Of a DNA stretch of 64,000 bases, positions 53,201-62,617 are shown one piece after another. Positions within the stretch are counted from its first letter, which is position 1. The number at the start of each line of letters is the position of its first letter. The position numbers were made by a program, and so were the translations under genes. Origin of the DNA: Sepiola atlantica (lineage: Eukaryota; Mollusca; Cephalopoda; Sepiida; Sepiolidae); assembly GCA_963556195.1 (NCBI GenBank), contig CAUVYP010000244.1:2294001-2358000 (forward strand). Direction: 5' to 3'. The notes under the pieces were generated by a model. It saw only the letters and a list, made by a program, of their open reading frames with translations, ran no database searches and was not told where the DNA came from.

Positions 53201-54181
53201 ACTGCCGGAGATATGTCGATACAAACTGAATACGCAAAACATCAACAAAATTTAGCGCGTTTTAAAGTTGATATCGCTTTTGTTTATAACTTCCACATTT
53301 ATTCGAATTGTGCAACGAAACTTTGCAGACACTCTGGAATAGGCCTTTTCTACTGAAGCACCAAGTGTCAGAAGTGCAGCTCTTGTACTGCCGGAGATAT
53401 GTCGATACAAACTGAATACGCAAAACATCAACAAAATTTAGCGCGTTTTAAAGTTGATATCGCTTTTGTTTATAACTTCCACATTTATTCGAATTGTGCA
53501 ACGAAACTTTGCAGACAGTCTCGAATAGGCCTTTTCTACTTAAGTACCAAGTTTCAGAAGTGCAGCTCTTGTACTGTCGGAGATATGTCGATACAAACTG
53601 AATACGAAAAAAACCAACAAAATTTAGCGCGTTTTAAAGTTGATATCGCTTTTGTTTATAACTTCCACATTTATTCGAATTGTGCAACGAAACTTTGCAG
53701 ACAGTCTCGAATAGGCCTCCTCTACTAGAGTACATAGTTTCAGAAGTGCAGCTCTTGTACTGTCGGAGATATGTCGATACAAACTGAATACGAAAAAAAC
53801 CAACAAAATTTAGCGCGTTTTAAAGTTGATATCGCTTTTGTTTATAACTTCCACATTTATTCGAATTGTGCAACGAAACTTTGCAGACAGTCTCGAATAG
53901 GCCTCCTCTACTGAAGTACATAGTTTCAGAAGTGCAGCTCTTGTACTGCAAGAGATATGTCGATACAAACTGAATAGTCAAATAATCAACAAAATTTAGC
54001 GCGTTTTAATGTTGATATCGCTTTTGTTTATAACTTCCACATTTATTCGAATTGTGCAACGAAACTTTGCAGACAGTCTCAAATAGGCCTTTTCTACTGA
54101 AGTACCAAGTTTCAGAAGTGCAGCTCTTGTACTGCCGGAGATATGTCGATACAAACTGAATACGCAAAACATCAACAAAAT
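50276..54181. repeat. Second 21-mer HOR (3906 bp), copy 2
   Basis: Tandem copy at +3906 bp with every mark listed for copy 1. The clearest difference is GTGCCACG at 51451 where copy 1 has GTGCAACG (47545), an R monomer that has taken the base typical of H monomers. Confidence 0.87.
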
Positions 54182-56785
54182 TTAGCGCGTTTTAAAGTTG
54201 ATATCGCTTTTGTTTATAACTTCCACATTTATTCGAATTGTGCAACGAAACTTTGCAGACAGTCTCGAATTGGCCTCCTCTACTGGAGTACCAAGTTTCA
54301 GAAGTGCAGCTCTTGTATTGCCGGAGATATGTCGATACAAACTGAATACGCAAAACATCAACAACATTTAGCGCGTTTTAAAGTTGATATCGCTTTTGTT
54401 TATAACTTTCACATTTATTCGAATTGTGCCACGAAACTTTGCAGACAGTCGCGGAGACATATTTTCTACTGAAGTACCAAGTTTCAGAAGTGCAGCTCTT
54501 GTACTGCCGGAGATATGTCGATACAAACTGAATACGCAAAACATCAACAAAAGTTAGCGCGTTTTAATGTTGATATCGCTTTTGTTTATAACTTCCACAT
54601 GTATTCGAATTGTGCAACGAAACTTTGCAGACAGTCGCGGAGACACATGTTCTACTGAAGTACCAAGTTTCAGAAGTGCAGCTCTTGTACTGCCGGAGAT
54701 ATGTCGATACAAACTGAATACGCAAATAATCAACAAAATTTAGCCCGTTTTAATGTTGATATCGCTTTTGTTTATAACTTCCACATTTATTCGAATTGTG
54801 CAACGAAACTTTGCAGACAGTCTCAAATAGGCCTTTTCTACTTAAGTACCAAGTTTCAGAAGTGCAGCTCTTGTACTGCCGGAGATATGTCGATACAAAC
54901 TGAATACGCAAAACATCAACAAAATTTAGCGCGTTTTAAAGTTGATATCGCTTTTGTTTATAACTTCCACATTTATTCGAATTGTGCAACGAAACTTTGC
55001 AGACAGTCTCGAATAGGCCTTTTCTACTGGAGTACCAAGTTTCAGAAGTGCAGCTCTTGTACTGCCGGAGATATTTCGATACAAACTGAATACGCAAAAC
55101 ATCAACAAAATTTAGCGCGTTTTAAAGTTGATATCGCTTTTGTTTATAACTGTCACATTTATTCGAATTGTGCCACGAAACTTTGCAGACAGTCGCGGAG
55201 ACACATTTTCTACTGAAGTACCAAGTTTCAGAAGTGCAGCTCTTGTACTGCCGGAGATATGTCGATACAAACTGAATACGCAAAACATCAACAAAATTTA
55301 GCGCGTTTTAAAGTTGATATCGCTTTTGTTTATAACTTCCACATTTATTCGAATTGTGCAACGAAACTTTGCAGACAGTCTTGAATAGGCCTTTTCTACT
55401 GAAGTACAAAGTTTCAGAAGTGCAGCTCTTGTACTGCCGGAGATATGTCGATACAAACTGAATACGCAAAAAACCAACAAAATTTAGCGCGTTTTAAAGT
55501 TGATATCGCTTTTGTTTATAACTTCCACATTTATTCGAATTGTGCAACGAAACTTTGCAGACAGTCTCGAATAGGCCTCCTCTTCTGAAGTACCAAGTTT
55601 CAGAAGTGCAGCTCTTGTACTGGCGGAGATATGTCGATACAAACTGAATACGCAAAACATCAACAACATTTAGCGCGTTTTAATGTTGATATCGCTTTTG
55701 TTTATAACTTCCACATTTATTCGAATTGTGCAACGAAACTTTGCAGACAGTCTCGAATAGGCCTTTTCTACTGAAGTCCAAAGTTTCAGAAGTGCAGCTC
55801 TTGTACTGCCGGAGATATGTCGATACAAACTGAATACGCAAAACATCAACAAAATTTAGCGCGTTTTAATGTTAATATCGCTTTTGTTTATAACTTCCAC
55901 ATTTATTCGAATTGTGCAACGAAACTTTGCAGACAGTCTCAAATAGGCCTTTTCTACTGAAGTACCAAGTTTCAGAAGTGCAGCTCTTGTACTGCCGGAG
56001 ATATGTCGATACAAACTGAATACGCAAAACATCAACAAAATTTAGCGCGTTTTAAAGTTGATATCGCTTTTGTTTATAACTTCCACATTTATTCGAATTG
56101 TGCAACGAAACTTTGCAGACACTCTGGAATAGGCCTTTTCTACTGAAGCACCAAGTGTCAGAAGTGCAGCTCTCGTACTGCCGGAGATATGTCGATACAA
56201 ACTGAATACGCAAAACATCAACAAAATTTAGCGCGTTTTAAAGTTGATATCGCTTTTGTTTATAACTTCCACATTTATTCGAATTGTGCAACCAAACTTT
56301 GCAGACAGTCTCGAATAGGCATTTTCTACTTAAGTACCAAGTTTCAGAAGTGCAGCTCTTGTACTGTCGGAGATATGTCGATACAAACTGAATACGAAAA
56401 AAACCAACAAAATTTAGCGCGTTTTAAAGTTGATATCGCTTTTGTTTATAACTTCCACATTTATTCGAATTGTGCAACGAAACTTTGCAGACAGTCTCGA
56501 ATAGGCCTCCTCTACTGAAGTACATAGTTTCAGAAGTGCAGCTCTTGTACTGCCGGAGATATGTCGATACAAACTGAATAGTCAAATCATCAACAAAATT
56601 TAGCGCGTTTTAATGTTGATATCGCTTTTGTTTATAACTTCCACATTTATTCGAATTGTGCAACGAAACTTTGCAGACAGTCTCAAATAGGCCTTTTCTA
56701 CTGAAGTACCAAGTTTCAGAAGTGCAGCTCTTGTACTGCCGGAGATATGTCGATACAAACTGAATACGCAAAACATCAACAATAT
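54182..56785. repeat. Second 21-mer HOR, shortened copy 3 (14 monomers, 2604 bp)
   Basis: Aligns with 51392-54181 (15 monomers) but lacks one of the two adjacent GAAAAAAACCAAC monomers (53624 equivalent); compared with the full unit it also lacks the six monomers 50276-51391. Private changes: CTACTTAAG (54839), ATATTTCGATAC (55071), CTTGAATAGG (55380), GAAGTCCAAAG (55774), TCTCGTACTG (56172) and GGCATTTTC (56319). Confidence 0.8.
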
Positions 56786-57343
56786 TTAGCGCGTTTTAAA
56801 GTTGATATCGCTTTTGTTTATAACTTCCACATTTATTCGAATTGTGCAACGAAACTTTGCAGACAGTCTCGAATAGGCCTCCTCTACTGGAGTACCAAGT
56901 TTCAGAAGTGCAGCTCTTGTATTGCCGGAGATATGTCGATACAAACTGAATACGCAAAACATCAACAACATTTAGCGCGTTTTAAAGTTGATATCGCTTT
57001 TGTTTATAACTTTCACATTTATTCGAATTGTGCCACGAAACTTTGCAGACAGTCGCGGAGACATATTTTCTACTGAAGTACCAAGTTTCAGAAGTGCAGC
57101 TCTTGTACTGCCGGAGATATGTCGATACAAACTGAATACGCAAAACATCAACAAAAGTTAGCGCGTTTTAATGTTGATATCGCTTTTGTTTATAACTTCC
57201 ACATGTATTCGAATTGTGCAACGAAACTTTGCAGACAGTCGCGGAGACACATGTTCTACTGAAGTACCAAGTTTCAGAAGTGCAGCTCTTGTACTGCCGG
57301 AGATATGTCGATACAAACTGAATACGCAAAACATCAACAAAAT
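56786..57343. repeat. Second 21-mer HOR, terminal fragment (three monomers)
   Basis: Repeats the linked dimer plus the ACATGTATTCG H monomer that opens copy 3 (54182-54739), with the ATATTTTC and AAAAGTTAGCGCG marks. The order then fails: the expected AAATAATC / TTTAGCCCG monomer is absent. Confidence 0.75.
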
Positions 57344-57779
57344 TTAGCGCGTTTTAAAGTTGATATCGCTTTTGTTTATAACTTCCACATTTATTCGAAT
57401 TGTGCAACGAAACTTTGCAGACAGTCTCGAATAGGCCTCCTCTACTGAAGTACCAGGTTTCAGAAGTGCAGCTCTTGTACTGCCGGAGATATGTCGATAC
57501 AAACTGAATACGCAAACATTAACAAAATTTAGCGCGTTTTAAAGTTGATATCGCTTTTGTTTATAACCTCCACAATTATTCGAATTGTGCAACGAAACTT
57601 TGCAGACAGTCTCAAATAGGCCTTTTCTACTTAAGTACCAAGTTTCAGAAGTGCAGCTCTTGTACTGCCGGAGATATGTGGATACAAACTGAATACGCAA
57701 AACATCAACAAAATTTAGCGCGTTTTAAAGTTGATATCGCTTTTGTTTATAATTTCCACATTTATTCGAATTGTGCCAC
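57344..57779. repeat. Junction monomers between HOR domains
   Basis: Two and a half diverged monomers with several private changes: CGCAAACATTAAC (one-base deletion), CCACAATTATTCG (57571), CTACTTAAG (57628) and ATGTGGATAC (57675). They match neither side in order. Confidence 0.65.
57514..57516. other. One-base deletion (185-bp monomer)
   Basis: CGCAAACATTAAC replaces CGCAAAACATTAAC; one A of a four-A run is missing. Singleton. Confidence 0.88.
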
Positions 57780-60198
57780 GAAACTTTGCAGACAGTCGCG
57801 GAGACACATGTTCTACTGAAGTACCAAGTTTCAGAAGTGCAGCACTTGTACTGCCGGAGATATGTCGATACAAACTGAATACGCAAAAAATCAACAAAAT
57901 TTAGCGCGTTTTAAAGTTGATATCGCTTTTGTTTATAACTTCCACATTTATTCGAATTGTGCAACGAAACTTTGCAGATAGTCTCGAATAGGCCTTGGCT
58001 ACTGAAGTACAAAGTTTCAGAAGTGCAGCTCTTGTACTGCCGGAGATATGTCGATACAAACTGAATACGCAAAACATCAACAAAATTTAGCGCGTTTTAA
58101 TGTTAATATCGCTTTTGTTTATAACTTCCACATTTATTCGAATTGTGCAACGAAACTTTGCAGACAGTCTCAAATAGGCCTTTTCTACTGAAGTACCAAG
58201 TTTCAGAAGTGCAGCTCTTGTACTGCCGGAGATATGTCGATACAAAACTGAATACGCAAAACATCAACAAAATTTAGCGGTTTTTAAAGTTGATATCGCT
58301 TTTGTTTATAACTTCCACATTTATTCGAATTGTGCCACGAAACTTTGCAGACAGTCGCGGAAACACATGTTCTACTGAAGTACCAAGTTTCAGAAGTGCA
58401 GCTCTTGTACTGCCGGAGATATGTCGATACAAACTGAATACGCAAAAAACCAACAAAATTTTGCGCGTTTTAAAGTTGATATCGCTTTTGTTTATAACTT
58501 CCACATTTATTCGAATTGTGCAACGAAACTTTGCAGACAGTCTCGAATAGGCCTTCTTTACTGAAGTACCAAGTTTCAGAAGTGCAGCTCTTGTACTGCC
58601 GGAGATATGTCGATACAAACTGAATACGCAAATCATCAACAAAATTTAGCGCGTTTTAATGTTGATATCGCTTTTGTTTATAACTTCCACATTTATTCGA
58701 ATTGTGCAACGAAACTTTGCAGACAGTCTCGAATAGGCCTTTTCTACTACAGTACCAAGTTTCAGAAGTGCAGCTCTTGTACTGCCGGAGATATGTCGAT
58801 ACAAACTGAATACGCAAAACATCAACAAAATTTAGCGCGTTTTAAAGTTGATATCGCTTTTGTTTATAACTTCCACATTTATTCGAATTGTGCAACGAAA
58901 CTTTGCAGACAGTCTCGAATAGGCCTCCTCTACTGGAGTACCAAGTTTCAGAAGTCCAGCTCTGGTACTGCCGGAGATATGTCGATACAAACTGAATACG
59001 CAAAACATCAACAAAATTTAGCGCGTTTTAAAGTTGATATCGCTTTTGTTTATAACTTTCACATTTATTCGATTTGTGCCACGAAACTTTGCAGACAGGC
59101 GCGGAGACACATTTTCTACTGAAGTACCAAGGTTCAGAAGTGCAGCTCTTGTACTGCCGGAGATATGTCGATACAAACTGAATACGCAAAACATCAACAA
59201 AATTTAGCGCGTTTTAAAGTTGATATCGCTTTTGTTTATAACTTCCACATTTATTCGAATTGTGCAACGAAACTTTGCAGACAGTCGCGGATACACATTT
59301 TTTACTGATGTACCAAGTTTCAGAAGTGCAGCTCTTGTACTGCCGGAGATATGTCGATACAAACTGAATACGCAGAACATCAACAAAATTTAGCGCGTTT
59401 TAAAGTTGATATCGCTTTTGTTTATAACTTCCACATTTATTCGAATTGTGCCACGAATCTTTGCAGACAGTCGCGGAGACACATGTTCTACTGAAGTACC
59501 AAGTTTCAGAAGTGCAGCTCTTGTACTGCCGGAGATATGTCGATACAAACTGAATACGCAAAACATCAACAAAATTTAGCGCGTTTTAAAGTTGATATCG
59601 CTTTTGTTTATAACTTCCACATTTATTCGAATTGTGGAACAAAACTTGGCAGACAGTCTCAAATAGGCCTTTTCTACTGAAGTACCAAGTTTCAGAAGTG
59701 CAGCTCTTGTACTGCCGGAGATATGTCGATACAAACTGAATACGCAAAACATCAACAAAATTTAGCGCGTTTTAAAGTTGATATCGCTTTTGTTTATAAC
59801 TTCCACATTTATTCGAATTGTGCAACGAAACTTTGCAGACAGTCTCGAATAGGCCTCCTCTACTAGAGTACCAAGTTTCAGAAGTGCAGCTCTTGTACTG
59901 CCGGAGATATGTCGATACAAACTGAATACGCAAAACATCAACAAAATTTAGCGCGTTTTAAAGTTGATATCGCTTTTGTTTATAACTTTCACATTTATTC
60001 GAATTGTGCCACAAAACTTTGCAGACAGTCGCGGAGACACATTTTCTACTGAAGTACCAAGTTTCAGAAGTGCAGCTCTTGTACTGCCGGAGATATGTCG
60101 ATACAAACTGAATACGCAAAACATCAACAAAATTTAGCGCGTTTTAAAGTTGATATCGCTTTTGTTTATAACTTCCACATTTATTCGAATTGTGCAAC
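57780..60198. repeat. Second 13-mer HOR (2419 bp), copy 1
   Basis: Thirteen monomers, one with an inserted A (58244). Shared private marks with +2419 bp: GCAGCACTTG (57840), GGCCTTGGCTACTG (57991), GGAAACACATG (58358), AATTTTGCGCG (58457), CTACTACAG (58744), TCGATTTGTGCC (59069), ACAGGCGCGG (59095), GGATACACATTTTTTACTGATG (59288 to 59309), CGCAGAACATC (59371) and GTGGAACAAAAC (59635). It is not related in order to the 13-mer at 7239. Confidence 0.86.
58244..58247. other. One-base insertion, copied with its HOR (copy 1)
   Basis: TCGATACAAAACTG has four A where the consensus TCGATACAAACTG has three. The identical insertion sits at 60663, exactly 2419 bp away. Confidence 0.9.
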
Positions 60199-62617
60199 GA
60201 AACTTTGCAGACAGTCGCGGAGACACATGTTCTACTGAAGTACCAAGTTTCAGAAGTGCAGCACTTGTACTGCCGGAGATATGTCGATACAAACTGAATA
60301 CGCAAAGAATCAACAAAATTTAGCGCGTTTTAAAGTTGATATCGCTTTTGTTTATAACTTCCACATTTATTCGAATTGTGCAACGAAACTTTGCAGATAG
60401 TCTCGAATAGGCCTTGGCTACTGAAGTACAAAGTTTCAGAAGTGCAGCTCTTGTACTGCCGGAGATATGTCGATACAAACTGAATACGCAAAACATCAAC
60501 AAAATTTAGCGCGTTTTAATGTTAATATCGCTTTTGTTTATAACTTCCACATTTATTCGAATTGTGCAACGAAACTTTGCAGACAGTCTCAAATAGGCCT
60601 TTTCTACTGAAGTACCAAGTTTCAGAAGTGCAGCTCTTGTACTGCCGGAGATATGTCGATACAAAACTGAATACGCAAAACATCAACAAAATTTAGCGCG
60701 TTTTAAAGTTGATATCGCTTTTGTTTATAACTTCCACATTTATTCGAATTGTGCCACGAAACTTTGCAGACAGTCGCGGAAACACATGTTCTACTGAAGT
60801 ACCAAGTTTCAGAAGTGCAGCTCTTGTACTGCCGGAGATATGTCGATACAAACTGAATACGCAAAAAACCAACAAAATTTTGCGCGTTTTAAAGTTGATA
60901 TCGCTTTTGTTTATAACTTCCACATTTATTCGAATTGTGCAACGAAACTTTGCAGACAGTCTCGAATAGGCCTTCTTTACTGAAGTACCAAGTTTCAGAA
61001 GTGCAGCTCTTGTACTGCCGGAGATATGTCGATACAAACTGAATACGCAAATCATCAACAAAATTTAGCGCGTTTTAATGTTGATATCGCTTTTGTTTAT
61101 AACTTCCACATTTATTCGAATTGTGCAACGAAACTTTGCAGACAGTCTCGAATAGGCCTTTTCTACTACAGTACCAAGTTTAAGAAGTGCAGCTCTTGTA
61201 CTGCCGGAGATATGTCGATACAAACTGAATACGCAAAACATCAACAAAATTTAGCGCGTTTTAAAGTTGATATCGCTTTTGTTTATAACTTCCACATTTA
61301 TTCGAATTGTGCAACGAAACTTTGCAGACAGTCTCGAATAGGCCTCCTCTACTGGAGTACCAAGTTTCAGAAGTCCAGCTCTTGTACTGCCGGAGATATG
61401 TCGATACAAACTGAATACGCAAAACATCAACAAAATTTAGCGCGTTTTAAAGTTGATATCGCTTTTGTTTATAACTTTCACATTTATTCGATTTGTGCCA
61501 CGAAACTTTGCAGACAGGCGCGGAGACACATTTTCTACTGAAGTACCAAGGTTCAGAAGTGCAACTCTTGTACTGCCGGAGATATGTCGATACAAACTGA
61601 ATACGCAAAACATCAACAAAATTTAGCGCGTTTTAAAGTTGATATCGCTTTTGTTTATAACTTCCACATTTATTCGAATTGTGCAACGAAACTTTGCAGA
61701 CAGTCGCGGATACACATTTTTTACTGATGTACCAAGTTTCAGAAGTGCAGCTCTTGTACTGCCGGAGATATGTCGATACAAACTGAATACGCAGAACATC
61801 AACAAAATTTAGCGCGTTTTAAAGTTGATATCGCTTTTGTTTATAACTTCCACATTTATTCGAATTGTGCCACGAATCTTTGCAGACAGTCGCGGAGACA
61901 CATGTTCTACTGAAGTACCAAGTTTCAGAAGTGCAGCTCTTGTACTGCCGGAGATATGTCGATACAAACTGAATACGCAAAACATCAACAAAATTTAGCG
62001 CGTTTTAAAGTTGATATCGCTTTTGTTTATAACTTCCACATTTATTCGAATTGTGGAACAAAACTTCGCAGACAGTCTCAAATAGGCCTTTTCTACTGAA
62101 GTACCAAGTTTCAGAAGTGCAGCTCTTGTACTGCCGGAGATATGTCGATACAAACTGAATACGCAAAACATCAACAAAATTTAGCGCGTTTTAAAGTTGA
62201 TATCGCTTTTGTTTATAACTTCCACATTTATTCGAATTGTGCAACGAAACTTTGCAGACAGTCTCGAATAGGCATCCTCTACTGGAGTACCAAGTTTCAG
62301 AAGTGCAGCTCTTGTACTGCCGGAGATATGTCGATACAAACTGAATACGCAAAACATCAACAAAATTTAGCGCGTTTTAAAGTTGATATCGCTTTTGTTT
62401 ATAACTTTCACATTTATTCGAATTGTGCCACAAAACTTTGCAGACAGTCGCGGAGACACATTTTCTACTGAAGTACCAAGTTTCAGAAGTGCAGCTCTTG
62501 TACTGCCGGAGATATGTCGATACAAACTGAATACGCAAAACATCAACAAAATTTAGCGCGTTTTAAAGTTGATATCGCTTTTGTTTATAACTTCCACATT
62601 TATTCGAATTGTGCAAC
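60199..62617. repeat. Second 13-mer HOR (2419 bp), copy 2
   Basis: Tandem copy with all marks of copy 1. Differences seen by eye include TTAGCGCG (60691) where copy 1 reads TTAGCGGTT (58274), GTTTAAGAAG (61179), AGCTCTTGTAC (61378) where copy 1 has AGCTCTGGTAC, GCAACTCTTG (61561), ACTTCGCAG (62054) against ACTTGGCAG, and GGCATCCTC (62273). The left breakpoint is in the monomer at 60134, whose first part has the common GTGCAACG form. Confidence 0.86.
60663..60666. other. One-base insertion, copied with its HOR (copy 2)
   Basis: Same TCGATACAAAACTG as at 58244, showing that the insertion predates the 2419-bp duplication. Confidence 0.9.

Noticed and set aside
54701..55216. Plus-strand frames of 109 to 171 codons (also 58607, 61026, 44658, 39074)
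   Set aside because: These arise when the in-frame TGA of ACTGAAG is changed (ACTGGAG, CTTAAG, CTACAG, CCGAAG). They read through tandem copies of the same satellite, overlap the minus-strand frames and have no distinct start context.
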